Of a stretch of 64,000 bases of DNA, positions 1 through 9,133 are shown piece after piece; position 1 is the first letter of the stretch; each line of letters begins with the position of its first letter. This DNA is from Bacteroidota bacterium (GTDB lineage: Bacteria; Bacteroidota; Bacteroidia; Bacteroidales; VadinHA17). The position numbers were made by a program, and so were the translations under genes. The notes under the pieces were generated by a model that worked only from the letters and a program-made list of their open reading frames with translations, was not told the origin of the DNA and did no database searches. The stretch covers positions 62,001-126,000 of the forward strand of contig JAKPOU010000017.1 of assembly GCA_029547705.1 (NCBI GenBank). Direction: 5' to 3'.

Positions 1-1368
1 TCCATACACATCCTCAGCTGTGTTTTGTTTCCACAGCAGATCCTTCACTGCCGGCTCGCCGAGTGTTATCGTTCCGGTTTTGTCAAGTACAAGTGCATTG
101 ATCCTGTGGGCTGTTTCCAGACTTTCGGCATCCCTGATCAGGATACCGTGATCAGCACCCTTGCCTATACCTGTCATGATTGCAGTGGGGGTGGCAAGTC
201 CGAGGGCACAGGGACAGGCAATAATGAGAACAGTAACCACTGCCAGCAGACTGTGGGTGAGGGCATTTTCTCCTCCGGCCAGCATCCATGCGATTCCGCT
301 CAGCAGTGCAACGGCGATCACAACCGGCACAAAGACAGCCGCAACCTTATCGACAAGCTGTTGTACGGGAGCCTTGCTTCCCTGTGCCTCCCTCACCATT
401 TTTATGATCTGGGAAAGAAGTGTTTCATCTCCTACCTTCTCTGCCCTGAAATGAAATGTGCCTTTCTGGTTTATTGTTCCGGCAAAAACCCTGTCATGTT
501 CCGCCTTTTCAACGGCCAGAGGTTCTCCCGTAAGCATGCTTTCATCCACGAATGATCTTCCTGAAACAAGGGTGCCGTCCACGGGAACCCTGTTTCCGGG
601 TTTGACAAGCAGTATGTCGCCCCTGTTGACTTCTGTAACGGGAATGTTCTCCTGACTGCCGTCTGATCTGATGATGGTCACTGTTTTTGTCTGCAGGCCG
701 ATAAGTTTTTTCAGTGCCGATGATGTATTGGCTTTGGCTTTTTCCTCCAGGAACCTTCCGAGAAGGATAAAGGATATGATCACTGCCGATGCCTCGAAAT
801 AAACATGGTCTGAAATCCCCCTCTGCCGGACCAGGTCAGGGAAGACTGTGACAACCGAGCTGTAAATATATGCTATCCCCGTACTCAGGGCAACAAGGGT
901 ATCCATATTGGCCGACTTGTGTTTCAGCTGTTTTGCCGCTCCGGTAAAAAACTGCCTTCCGAACCAGAAGACGACCGGAGTGGCAAGTGCCATCATTATG
1001 AAATTTGCATAGGGGATGTTCATGAAGAACATGGCAATGACAAAAAGAGGAGCGCTCAGCAGGGCGGCGCCCGTGAAATTCCTGCGGGTTTTTATGAGAA
1101 AGTCCTGATGTGCCTTTTCCTTCAGGTTCTGGCTGTCAGCTTCTTCGGTTATTATGTCGTAGCCGATCGATCTCACTCCCTTGCGGATGTCTTGAACTGT
1201 AATATCTTCCGGATCGAATTCCACCCTGAGGGATGCATCGGCGAAATTTACGGATGCACTGACTATTCCGGGGAGATCCTTTACAAATGATTCCGTTCTT
1301 GCTGCGCATGATGCGCAGGATAATCCCGTTACGGGATAGGTTTTTGATATATATTTAACTGTTGCCAT
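1..1368 (-). CDS. copA: Copper-translocating P-type ATPase (N-terminal 456 residues, truncated by window edge)
   Basis: This is an inner-membrane P1B ATPase that pumps monovalent copper out of the cytoplasm. Read on the minus strand from the ATG at 1368, it starts with a heavy-metal-associated domain carrying GLSCASC (metal ligands C18 and C21). Transmembrane helices follow, then the actuator-domain TGE in SMLTGEP, the intramembrane metal site CPC (residues 385-387) and the phosphorylation motif DKTGT (Asp429). The reading frame runs open off the left edge, so the ATP-binding half and last helices are missing. Only one HMA domain is present. The CPC motif supports Cu/Ag rather than Zn/Cd as substrate, though CPC alone cannot separate copper from silver. 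No copper regulator is visible upstream. Confidence 0.93.
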   Translation of the reverse strand, partial: MATVKYISKTYPVTGLSCASCAARTESFVKDLPGIVSASVNFADASLRVEFDPEDITVQDIRKGVRSIGYDIITEEADSQNLKEKAHQDFLIKTRRNFTGAALLSAPLFVIAMFFMNIPYANFIMMALATPVVFWFGRQFFTGAAKQLKHKSANMDTLVALSTGIAYIYSSVVTVFPDLVRQRGISDHVYFEASAVIISFILLGRFLEEKAKANTSSALKKLIGLQTKTVTIIRSDGSQENIPVTEVNRGDILLVKPGNRVPVDGTLVSGRSFVDESMLTGEPLAVEKAEHDRVFAGTINQKGTFHFRAEKVGDETLLSQIIKMVREAQGSKAPVQQLVDKVAAVFVPVVIAVALLSGIAWMLAGGENALTHSLLAVVTVLIIACPCALGLATPTAIMTGIGKGADHGILIRDAESLETAHRINALVLDKTGTITLGEPAVKDLLWKQNTAEDVYG

Positions 1369-1457
1369 TTTATGTTATCCTTTCCGCTCCTTCCTGCGAA
1401 CCAGCCGGCAGGAACAGCTGTGCCTGTTTTACATACAAGAAACATTTGCAGGGCTTA

Positions 1458-1493
1458 TTTGTTGAAAAACCGGGAAAAAAACGGATATCTTTG
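1458..1493 (+). promoter_or_regulatory. Possible Bacteroidota-type promoter upstream of the zinc metallopeptidase gene
   Basis: TATCTTTG at 1486-1493 matches the -7 consensus TAnnTTTG. TTTGTTG at 1458-1464 could serve as the -33 element, about 21 bases upstream. Transcription would begin near 1500, leaving a leader of about 130 bases before the gene at 1631. No convincing longer ORF lies in this leader. The long spacer and leader make this tentative. Confidence 0.35.
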
Positions 1494-1630
1494 TGCCCAA
1501 TGATCGTTCATACAGAAGAATCAGAATTTCATAACGCTTTTATCCTTTACAAACAGCAGGCAATAATAATAATTCTATAAACATGAGGGTATCTTTTTTT
1601 TACGGATGCCCGGTATAAAAACTGGAAAAA

Positions 1631-2473
1631 ATGAAATGGCAGGGCAGAGAACGCAGTGATAATGTGGAAGACCGCAGGGGCATGGGTACGGGAGGCCGGA
1701 TGGCAATAGGCGGAGGTATAGGGACGGTTCTGATAGTACTTATTGTACTGTTGCTGGGAGGAGATCCCTCGGCACTTCTGGATGATCCCGGCACGATGAT
1801 CCGTACGGAGCAGTACACGCCTTCTGCGGAAGAGGAGGAACTGGCTTATTTTGTGAGTGTTGTGCTGAAAGATACTGAAACGGTATGGGATGAGATTTTC
1901 CGGAAATCGGGACGTACCTACAGACAACCAAAGCTTGTGCTTTTCAGCGGCCAGGTGGAATCGGCCTGCGGGTATGCAAGTGCCTCCAGTGGTCCCTTCT
2001 ATTGCCCGGGTGATGAGAAAGTATATATTGATCTGAACTTCTTTTCGGAACTTCAGAACAGGCTGGGAGCTCACGGTGATTTTGCCGTTGCCTATGTAAT
2101 TGCGCACGAGATAGGGCATCATGTTCAGAACCTGCTGGGCATTCTTGACCAGGTAAACTCACAGAGGGCCGGACTGAACCAGGTCCAGTCCAATAAGCTG
2201 CTGGTACGCCTCGAACTGCAGGCAGATTTCCTGTCGGGAGTATGGGCGCATTATGCCGACAGAATGCTTAATACACTTGAGAAAGGAGATGCCGAAGAGG
2301 CAATGAACGCAGCTGCCTCCGTAGGAGATGATGTTCTGCAGAAAAAATACCAGGGACGTGTTTATCCCGATTCATTTACGCACGGAACAGCTGCCCAGCG
2401 CAAGGAATGGTTCAGAAAAGGATTTCAGTCCGGTGACCTTCGTCAGGGAGATACCTTCAGCGCAGATTTATAA
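1631..2473 (+). CDS. Neutral zinc metallopeptidase, YpfJ/KPN_02809 family
   Basis: This is a membrane-anchored predicted zinc protease of the PF04228 type; its substrate is not known. The N terminus is rich in Gly and Arg and is followed by one hydrophobic segment at about residues 27-45, so the bulk of the protein probably faces the periplasm. The catalytic motif HEIGHH places the zinc ligands at His159 and His163 with Glu160 as base. LELQADFLSG further on is the conserved Glu/Asp region of the family. At 280 residues it has the usual family length. The name neutral zinc metallopeptidase is inherited from sequence similarity, so the biochemical role is inference. The gene stands alone between copA and the OmpA-like gene. 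Confidence 0.88.
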   Translation: MKWQGRERSDNVEDRRGMGTGGRMAIGGGIGTVLIVLIVLLLGGDPSALLDDPGTMIRTEQYTPSAEEEELAYFVSVVLKDTETVWDEIFRKSGRTYRQPKLVLFSGQVESACGYASASSGPFYCPGDEKVYIDLNFFSELQNRLGAHGDFAVAYVIAHEIGHHVQNLLGILDQVNSQRAGLNQVQSNKLLVRLELQADFLSGVWAHYADRMLNTLEKGDAEEAMNAAASVGDDVLQKKYQGRVYPDSFTHGTAAQRKEWFRKGFQSGDLRQGDTFSADL

Positions 2474-2523
2474 TAGCCGCTTTTCCTTCAGCCAGTCTGT
2501 TCCTGCATTTATTTTTCCCCTGA

Positions 2524-3198
2524 TTACCTGTTGCCGGCTTCCCTGTCGGCATCAGCAATCATCTTTTCATTTGCTGTGATAAGGAATTCCACCCGCCGGT
2601 TCTGTGCACGGCCCTCTTCGGTGGCATTGTCATATTTCGGCATGGTAAGTCCGAAACCCTTTATTGTCATGCGTTCACTGCCGATCCCTTTTTGTGCAAG
2701 ATATCCGGATACTGCCGAAGCACGGTTTTCAGAAAGTGTCTGATTATAGGCCTTGCTTCCCTTGTTGTCAGTATGTCCCTGAAGTTCAATGTCCGTATCG
2801 GGATAGGCTTCCAGGACCGTAACAAGCCTGTCGAGATTGCTTTTTGCCTCAGCGGAAAGTTCCGACTTGTCAAAGGCGAACAGGATATTGCTGCTGAATT
2901 CAACAACAATGCCTTCTCCCACTCTTTCCACCTTTGCATCGGGAACCTTATTCTTTATCTCCTCAGCCTGCTTGTCCATCTTGTTCCCGATAATTGCACC
3001 GGTGGTTCCTCCAACGGCAGCACCGACAACTGCTCCAAGTGCCGTGTTTCCGGACACCTTGCCTATAACCGCACCCAGCGCACCGCCGGCAGCAGTTCCG
3101 ATAGCAGCCCCCTTCTGGGCTTTATTCATTGAAGCACAACCTGAAATGATCAGGGATGCCCCTGCAAGTACCAAAAAAATATTTCTTACCTTTTTCAT
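2524..3198 (-). CDS. OmpA-family lipoprotein with glycine-zipper segment (YiaD-like)
   Basis: This is an outer-membrane lipoprotein that probably tethers the membrane to peptidoglycan. The signal peptide ends in a lipobox (IISGC, Cys about residue 21). Residues about 30-75 are a glycine-zipper region with repeated GxxxG spacing (GTAAGGALGAVIG, GAVVGAAVGG), expected to insert in or associate with membrane. Residues about 100-215 form the OmpA C-terminal domain, with the peptidoglycan-binding signature LQGHTDNKGS, then NQTLSENRA and NRRVEFLI. The architecture matches E. coli YiaD and related proteins. Transcription diverges from the Kbp-like gene across a 344-base gap. Peptidoglycan binding is a family property and was not shown here. 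Confidence 0.9.
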   Translation of the reverse strand: MKKVRNIFLVLAGASLIISGCASMNKAQKGAAIGTAAGGALGAVIGKVSGNTALGAVVGAAVGGTTGAIIGNKMDKQAEEIKNKVPDAKVERVGEGIVVEFSSNILFAFDKSELSAEAKSNLDRLVTVLEAYPDTDIELQGHTDNKGSKAYNQTLSENRASAVSGYLAQKGIGSERMTIKGFGLTMPKYDNATEEGRAQNRRVEFLITANEKMIADADREAGNR

Positions 3199-3542
3199 AA
3201 TTGTGATTTTGATATTTAGCTGTTTATCTGTGATTCTGTCTGTTCTTTTATAATTATCCGTTCCTGTGAGTCAGTGGCAGCCATCGCAAAACCTGCAGCA
3301 CAATTTTCCCTCTTCCTCTGTGATGTTATTGCTGACCGGCAGACTGACCAGTTCCTCATTGTATTGCCACTAGCTCAAAATGCTAAAAAATTATGCGAAT
3401 TTAGTAAATTTAACGATACGCCTTGAATTCCGGAGAAATTTATGTAAATTTAAATCTGGGCAATATCTTTTCGGAGAAAACTGAATAAAAGGAGGATATC
3501 TGAAAGGAGCAAAATTTAATTTATTAACTAAAATCACTTACC
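3199..3542. other. Divergent intergenic region, 344 bases, no supported gene
   Basis: This gap separates the divergently transcribed OmpA-like and Kbp-like genes. It is AT-rich towards the right. I found no clean TTTG/TAnnTTTG promoter on either strand. AAAGGAG-like purine runs sit about 30-55 bases before the Kbp start, too far to be its ribosome binding site. On the minus strand 3271-3369 can be read as a stop-terminated, Cys-rich 32-codon stretch with no start codon, which may be a gene remnant or chance. Confidence 0.5.
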
Positions 3543-4007
3543 ATGGGATTAATTTCATTTATTAAGAATGCCGGAGAGAAGCTTTTTAAATCCGGGGAAA
3601 AGGGAGAACAGGAAAAAGCGGAACTGATCAGGACTCATATCGGCAGGTTTGGTTTTGACACAAGCAGGATTCAGGTGACAGTGGATAAGGACAGGGTAAT
3701 ATTGTCGGGGACCGTTGATACAACCGACAACAAGAACAAGGTTATTGTTACGGCCGGGAATGTTGACGGAATTGCTGCTGTTGAAGACAGGATCGTTGTC
3801 ACTGAGCCGGTTAGGTCTGCACCGCCTCCTCCGGAAAAACAGTTTTACACGGTTAAGAAAGGAGATTACCTTTCAAAAATTGCAAAGGAAGTTTATGGCA
3901 ATGCCAATAAATACCATATAATTTTTGAGGCTAACAGGCCGATGCTGAAAGATCCCGATCTGATCTATCCCGGGCAGGTACTGGTTATCCCTCCTCTTGA
4001 AGAATAA
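3543..4007 (+). CDS. kbp: BON-LysM protein, Kbp/YgaU homologue (potassium-binding protein)
   Basis: This is a small two-domain protein that matches E. coli YgaU/Kbp along its whole length (154 versus 149 residues), including the start MGLxxFxKxAGEKL and the run YGNANKYxxIFEANxPM near the end. Residues about 20-95 form a BON domain. Residues about 101-151 are a LysM domain (YTVKKGDYLSKIAKEVYG to YPGQVLVIP). There is no signal peptide, so it is likely cytoplasmic like the E. coli protein, which binds K+ and is induced under osmotic stress. The K+ role is transferred from E. coli and has not been demonstrated in Bacteroidota. Confidence 0.9.
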   Translation: MGLISFIKNAGEKLFKSGEKGEQEKAELIRTHIGRFGFDTSRIQVTVDKDRVILSGTVDTTDNKNKVIVTAGNVDGIAAVEDRIVVTEPVRSAPPPPEKQFYTVKKGDYLSKIAKEVYGNANKYHIIFEANRPMLKDPDLIYPGQVLVIPPLEE

Positions 4008-4193
4008 TATCCTTATTCTGTGAGAATAAAAGTTTCTCCGGCACTTCCTCATGTCACCCCTGCAATTGGCAGGACTGACAGCTCCTTCTGCATAGCCTTC
4101 CTTATCTGGTTTCCGGCGTGTAGATGAATTATCTGACTTTTAACATGTTTTATGTAAGTATTTTATTATATTATTGTTAGAAAATTGACTGAT

Positions 4194-5819
4194 ATGAGTA
4201 ATGCTGTATTTAATTTCGAACAACCACGAAATGAGCCGGTATTATCTTATCTGCCGGACAGTGACGAACGGAAATTTCTTGAAGAGGAACTGAATCTACA
4301 AAGCAATAATGTAATCGATATTCCCCTGATAATCGGAGGGAAAGAGATACGCACGGGGAAAACGGGACGGATTGTCAAGCCCGGTGATCACGGACATCTT
4401 CTTGCGAACTATCATATGGCAACTGAAAAGGAAGTCAGGCTGGCCATAAATGCTGCACTTGACGCAAGGGAGCAATGGCTTGAACTGGAATGGATTGAAA
4501 GGGCTGCAATAATGTCGAAGGCGGCTGAGCTGATCTCAAAAAAATACAGATACAGGCTTAATGCTGCCACAATGCTTGGCCAGGGGAAGAATGCCTATCA
4601 GGCAGAAATCGATTCAGCATGTGAGCTGATAGATTTCCTGCGCTTCAATAACTATTTCGCCTATCTGATATTCACCGGACAGCCCCTGTCGGAAGATCAT
4701 TCCATGAACCGGATCGAATACCGTCCGCTGGAAGGCTTTGTCTATGCGGTCACTCCTTTCAATTTCACGGCAATAGCATCCAATCTGAACAACAGTGTGG
4801 CACTGATGGGGAATACCACCGTGTGGAAACCGGCATCAACTGCCGTGTTGTCAAATTATTACCTGATGGAGGTAATGAAGGAGGCCGGACTGCCTGACGG
4901 AGTCATAAACTTCGTGCCGGGTTCCGGTCCGCTGATAAGCAGTGTGGTTTTCGGGCACAGGGAAATGGCAGGAATCCATTTCACCGGATCAGGCAGTACC
5001 TTCACCACGCTGTGGAAGCAAATCTCGGATAATCTGCCGCTTTACCGTTCATTTCCGAGAATAGTTGGTGAAACAGGAGGCAAAAACTTTATTGTTGCAC
5101 ACAGTTCCGCGGATCCCCTTGCCCTTGCAACAGCAGTTGTAAGAGGTGCTTTCGAATATCAGGGACAGAAATGTTCCGCAGCTTCAAGAGCCTATATTCC
5201 CCGGTCAATATGGGAAGAAACATCGGAATACATTTATAGGATGGTATCTGATATCAGGATCGGTGACGTGACGGATCTGAACAATTTCGTAAATGCCGTG
5301 ATTGATGAGGAGGCATTTGACAAGATAATGTCCTATATTGATATGGCCGGGATATCGGATGAGGTGAAAATCCTGACAGGTGGAAACGGCGACAAATCGA
5401 AGGGCTACTTCATTGAACCAACCATTATTCTTACAGAAAATCCTCATTTCATAACCATGGAGGAGGAAATATTCGGACCGGTGGTAACTGTCTACCTCTA
5501 TGAGGATGAGAAATTTGATGAGATACTGAAGCTGTGTGACGAAACATCACCCTATGGCCTTACCGGTTCCATCATCAGCAGGGACAGGTATGCGATTGCA
5601 AAGGCCTGCAGGGTTCTGCGCTATTCAGCCGGCAATTTTTACATCAATGACAAACCGACGGGGGCAATGGTCGGTCAGCAGCCTTTCGGAGGCTCACGTG
5701 CATCAGGAACAAATGACAAGGCAGGAAGCCTGATAAACCTGATCCGCTGGGTAAGCCCGAGGGCTATAAAGGAAACATTCATTCCCCCGGCCTGTTTCAG
5801 GTATCCTTATATGGACTAG
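4194..5819 (+). CDS. pruA: L-glutamate gamma-semialdehyde (1-pyrroline-5-carboxylate) dehydrogenase
   Basis: This cytoplasmic NAD-dependent aldehyde dehydrogenase oxidises glutamate semialdehyde to glutamate, the second step of proline breakdown. Counted from the ATG at 4194 it has 541 residues. The general base Glu293 lies in GETGGKN and the nucleophile Cys327 in GQKCSAASR. The C-terminal QQPFGGSRASGTNDKAG is typical of the monofunctional P5CDH group (ALDH4-like). An in-frame TTG at 4185 would add three residues, but ATG at 4194 is preferred and no clear Shine-Dalgarno decides it. No proline dehydrogenase gene is adjacent, so the first step must be encoded elsewhere. Confidence 0.93.
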   Translation: MSNAVFNFEQPRNEPVLSYLPDSDERKFLEEELNLQSNNVIDIPLIIGGKEIRTGKTGRIVKPGDHGHLLANYHMATEKEVRLAINAALDAREQWLELEWIERAAIMSKAAELISKKYRYRLNAATMLGQGKNAYQAEIDSACELIDFLRFNNYFAYLIFTGQPLSEDHSMNRIEYRPLEGFVYAVTPFNFTAIASNLNNSVALMGNTTVWKPASTAVLSNYYLMEVMKEAGLPDGVINFVPGSGPLISSVVFGHREMAGIHFTGSGSTFTTLWKQISDNLPLYRSFPRIVGETGGKNFIVAHSSADPLALATAVVRGAFEYQGQKCSAASRAYIPRSIWEETSEYIYRMVSDIRIGDVTDLNNFVNAVIDEEAFDKIMSYIDMAGISDEVKILTGGNGDKSKGYFIEPTIILTENPHFITMEEEIFGPVVTVYLYEDEKFDEILKLCDETSPYGLTGSIISRDRYAIAKACRVLRYSAGNFYINDKPTGAMVGQQPFGGSRASGTNDKAGSLINLIRWVSPRAIKETFIPPACFRYPYMD

Positions 5820-6012
5820 CCGGCAGGCAGGGAAAACTGTTCTGACACCCTTCCCCTGAAGGCATTCCCTGTTCCGGCAGCTCTTTCATCAAATATACGG
5901 AAGTCTTTTTCCCCTTGACGGGCCTGGGACTTTCCCTGCAGGTTCAGCAACACCGCATTTATGAATGGATTCTGTTGCTTATTCTGTTCATCACCGGTTA
6001 GCGTTCTTTCAT

Positions 6013-6043
6013 TTTGTTATTTCCCCCGCATTTTTTATATTTG
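6013..6043 (+). promoter_or_regulatory. Bacteroidota housekeeping promoter for comM
   Basis: TTTG at 6013-6016, a 19-base spacer and TATATTTG at 6036-6043 give an exact TTTG-N19-TAnnTTTG match. The predicted transcription start is near 6050, about 30 bases before the comM ATG at 6081. This is one of the best promoter matches in the window. Confidence 0.65.
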
Positions 6044-6080
6044 ATTCTGTATTTCCGGATGTGCTAATAAACAGAATATT

Positions 6081-7619
6081 ATGCTGGTAAGGACATTTGC
6101 CGCCTCGGTGACAGGCATTGATGCTGTAAGGGTTACCATTGAAGTGGATGTGTCGCGCGGTATCAGGTTTTTTCTTGTGGGCCTTCCTGATGTTGCGGTA
6201 AAGGAGAGCCAGCAGAGGATTGAATCGGCTTTCCGTTCCATCGGGTATCACTGGCCGGGGAAACAGGTTGTTATAAACATGGCCCCGGCAGACATACGCA
6301 AGGAGGGATCATCCTACGACCTTCCCCTGGCCGTGGGAATTCTGGCGGCTGACGGGAAAATTCCCGGAAACGGGCTTGAATCATTCATGCTTACCGGTGA
6401 ACTGTCGCTGGATGGTTCGGTACAGGCTGTCAGAGGTGTGCTTCCCATGGCTCTGCGGGCCAGGAATGAAGGATTCAGGGGTATGATTGTCCCGGAAAAG
6501 AATGCCGCGGAAGCAGCCGTGGTGGACGGACTGGATGTATACGGAATGGCGGGCCTGGGTGATGTGGTGAATTTTCTCAGCGGCAGGGGGCAGTACAGGC
6601 CGCTGAAGCTTGACCTGAAGGAGTTATTCGACGGTGGCTCAGCGAGATATGATGTTGATTTTGCGGATGTCAGGGGTCAGGAAAATGTAAAGAGGGCCCT
6701 GGAGGTGGCAGCTGCCGGTCATCATAATGTGCTCATGACCGGACCGCCGGGGTCGGGCAAGACAATGCTGGCCAGAAGGCTGCCCACCATCATGCCTCCC
6801 ATGACTCCCGAAGAAGCCCTTGAAACGACAAAGATCCATTCAGTAGCAGGTAAAATTGGTATCCATTCATCTCTTATCACCACCAGGCCTTTCAGAAACC
6901 CCCATCATTCAATTTCAGATGCATCACTGATCGGTGGCGGTACATACCCTCAGCCGGGAGAGGTATCCCTGGGACATAACGGTGTCCTGTTTCTTGATGA
7001 GCTTCCGGAATTCCGGCGAAGTGCACTTGAAGTGATGAGGCAGCCGCTGGAAGACAGGATAATCACAATTTCAAGATCCAGAACGAGCTGTGTTTTCCCG
7101 GCAGGCTTTATGCTGGTGGCTTCAATGAATCCCTGTCCCTGCGGATTTTTTAATCATCCTTCAAGGGAATGTGTGTGCTCTCCCGGGATGGTTCAGAAAT
7201 ACCTTAACCGTATATCAGGACCTCTCCTGGACAGGATTGATATTCACATTGATGTGACTCCGGTCAGGTATGACAGGCTTTCAGGGAGCCCCGGAACTGA
7301 AAGATCCGAAACAATAAGGGAAAGAGTTGTAAGGGCAAGGGAAATTCAGGCGGAAAGATTTGCCGGAATGGAGGGAATATATTCCAATGCCCAGATGACC
7401 CCGGCAGTGCTGAGGAGATACTGCCATCCCGGCGAAGCGGGAGGAAGGCTTCTGAGGGCTGCTATGGAAATGAGGGGATTGTCAGCCAGGGCCCACGACC
7501 GTATTCTGAAACTGGCACGAACGATTGCCGATCTGGCGGGAGCTGAATATATAGCCGCCGAACACATTGCAGAGGCAATCAATTACCGTAACCTGGACCG
7601 CAGCGGATTTTACGGATAA
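6081..7619 (+). CDS. comM: YifB/ComM family AAA+ ATPase (Mg-chelatase-like)
   Basis: ComM is a hexameric helicase that promotes branch migration when incoming DNA is integrated during natural transformation. The homologue is widespread, including in species not known to be competent. Residues 1-170 are the ChlI-like N-terminal domain. Walker A is GPPGSGKT at 221-228 and Walker B is LFLDELPEF. A Cys-rich insert with CPCGFFNHPSRECVCSP follows, typical of the family zinc-binding loop, then the C-terminal Mg_chelatase lid. The length of 512 is normal. The gene has its own promoter, and its last 10 bases overlap the end of the convergent acyltransferase gene. Confidence 0.93.
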   Translation: MLVRTFAASVTGIDAVRVTIEVDVSRGIRFFLVGLPDVAVKESQQRIESAFRSIGYHWPGKQVVINMAPADIRKEGSSYDLPLAVGILAADGKIPGNGLESFMLTGELSLDGSVQAVRGVLPMALRARNEGFRGMIVPEKNAAEAAVVDGLDVYGMAGLGDVVNFLSGRGQYRPLKLDLKELFDGGSARYDVDFADVRGQENVKRALEVAAAGHHNVLMTGPPGSGKTMLARRLPTIMPPMTPEEALETTKIHSVAGKIGIHSSLITTRPFRNPHHSISDASLIGGGTYPQPGEVSLGHNGVLFLDELPEFRRSALEVMRQPLEDRIITISRSRTSCVFPAGFMLVASMNPCPCGFFNHPSRECVCSPGMVQKYLNRISGPLLDRIDIHIDVTPVRYDRLSGSPGTERSETIRERVVRAREIQAERFAGMEGIYSNAQMTPAVLRRYCHPGEAGGRLLRAAMEMRGLSARAHDRILKLARTIADLAGAEYIAAEHIAEAINYRNLDRSGFYG

Positions 7620-8935
7620 ACGGTAACAGCAGGTATTTCAATGCTGTTCAGGACTTTCTGGATTTCCATGCGTCTGTTTCGGAGATCCTGAATGAGAGAT
7701 TTATTTCTGAGTGATTTCATTACAAATCTGAATCTGTCAAGCCTCTCCCGGAAATTTTCCCTGTAAAAAAGTGCCAGATACCCCAGGAGAGGAATAGCTG
7801 CTGCAATCGGGATTCCTGTCCATCCTGCCTTCACGACAGCGATTGCAAAACCAAGAAGAAACCATATCAGGCAGAGAACCGTTCCTGCTGAAACATAAAA
7901 ACCTGAGGTGAAACGGCTGTCCTTTATTAATTTTTTTGTGAGAGCAGGCGGGACCAGAAAGGGAATGAGGTTTAAAACATAACCCGCAATAAAAACCGGA
8001 ATCCCGGCGATAAGGGCAAAGTACCTGAGCCATCCCAGATCTGCTTTTCTTGCTATGTTCACATCCTTTAAGCCTTCGCGGGAGAGCAGACCGGTATATT
8101 CCCTGACCCTTGCCTCAAGGGAATCCCGCTCCTGGCTGTTTTCCTGAGAAAGATGGTTTATCCTGTCAGCCACGAGTTTCTCGGCCATTCTTCTGTCGTC
8201 AGACCGGAACATCCAGCGGAAAAAGGGATGCACTATATTGTTTCTTTCCATTTTCAGCAATTCCTCGGCAAGCCAGTCATTTTTCGGATCTTCAATTATA
8301 ATGACCTCTTTTTTCAGACCCTCAGTGCATTTTTCATTGAATCTAAGAAATGCCTTAGCGGGACTGCTTTTGTATAAGTCAATCATTTCCCTTATGCTGA
8401 AGGCATCATGGAAGCTGATCATCACTTCTTTCCTGAACTGTGCAGGATAAGTATAATTGATACCGACCGGTACTACATGCACATCCAGTCCGTATTGCTC
8501 AGCGGCAAAGAATGCGAGCCTGGCTGTACCCTTTCTGAGTTTGTGAATGCGCTTTTCCTGAATACAGACACCTTCTGAGAACATGATATAATTTCCGTTC
8601 TTTCTGAGAATATCATAAATGGCATTGAATGCCTCTGTATTCCTGTGAACATTCCCGTAACCCTCCTCAAGCCTGTAAACCGGGGAAACATTCAGTTCCC
8701 GCAGAAGGAAGCTGGCCAGACGGTTGCGGAACATATCGGCCCTCATTGTAAAGTGAATGGGCCGGGTAAGATAGGAACCGACCAGGATTCCGTCCAGGAA
8801 TGAATTCTGGTGATTGCCCACAAAAAGAATGGGTTTGTCAAGTGGCACCCTGTTCAGGTTGGAATAAAAAATCCGCCTGTAATAAACCCTGAATGTGAAA
8901 GGTGGAAGTATAAATTGAAGAAACCTGTAAAGCAT
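7610..8935 (-). CDS. 1-acyl-glycerol-3-phosphate acyltransferase-like protein (PlsC domain) with C-terminal membrane segments
   Basis: This is a membrane protein with a PlsC/LPLAT acyltransferase domain in residues about 15-215. The catalytic H-x4-D motif is NHQNSFLDG, and FSEGVC corresponds to the family FPEG block that binds the phosphate of the acceptor. After a charged helical linker (residues about 225-295) the C terminus carries about three to four hydrophobic segments, which is longer than plain PlsC (about 240 residues). The acceptor could be lysophosphatidic acid or another lysolipid; sequence alone does not say. It converges on comM with a 10-base overlap of coding ends. Confidence 0.85.
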   Translation of the reverse strand: MLYRFLQFILPPFTFRVYYRRIFYSNLNRVPLDKPILFVGNHQNSFLDGILVGSYLTRPIHFTMRADMFRNRLASFLLRELNVSPVYRLEEGYGNVHRNTEAFNAIYDILRKNGNYIMFSEGVCIQEKRIHKLRKGTARLAFFAAEQYGLDVHVVPVGINYTYPAQFRKEVMISFHDAFSIREMIDLYKSSPAKAFLRFNEKCTEGLKKEVIIIEDPKNDWLAEELLKMERNNIVHPFFRWMFRSDDRRMAEKLVADRINHLSQENSQERDSLEARVREYTGLLSREGLKDVNIARKADLGWLRYFALIAGIPVFIAGYVLNLIPFLVPPALTKKLIKDSRFTSGFYVSAGTVLCLIWFLLGFAIAVVKAGWTGIPIAAAIPLLGYLALFYRENFRERLDRFRFVMKSLRNKSLIQDLRNRRMEIQKVLNSIEIPAVTVYP

Positions 8936-9133
8936 GGTATCCCGGTAGATTATTAAAGCTAAATTAAAAATAAAAACGATGTGCCGGACAGGTTTTGGGT
9001 TAAATCTGTATCAGGATCAGAAATAAATATTTGTCTGCCATTGTTGATAAGTCCTGATTTCTTTCTGTTTATCCATATTGCAGAAATGAGGTTTTCACTA
9101 AATTTATCGTGAAATTATTCACAGGGTTATTCT

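Noticed and set aside
4013-4029. A TTATTCT/AGAATAA hairpin after the Kbp-like gene
   Set aside because: The 7-bp stem is entirely AT-rich apart from one pair and lacks a T-run, so it is weak as a terminator.
5915-6001. A 28-codon TTG-started frame ending in a hydrophobic stretch (WILLLILFITG)
   Set aside because: It could be a small membrane peptide, but it has no ATG or ribosome binding site and overlaps the region just before the comM promoter. It is too short to support.
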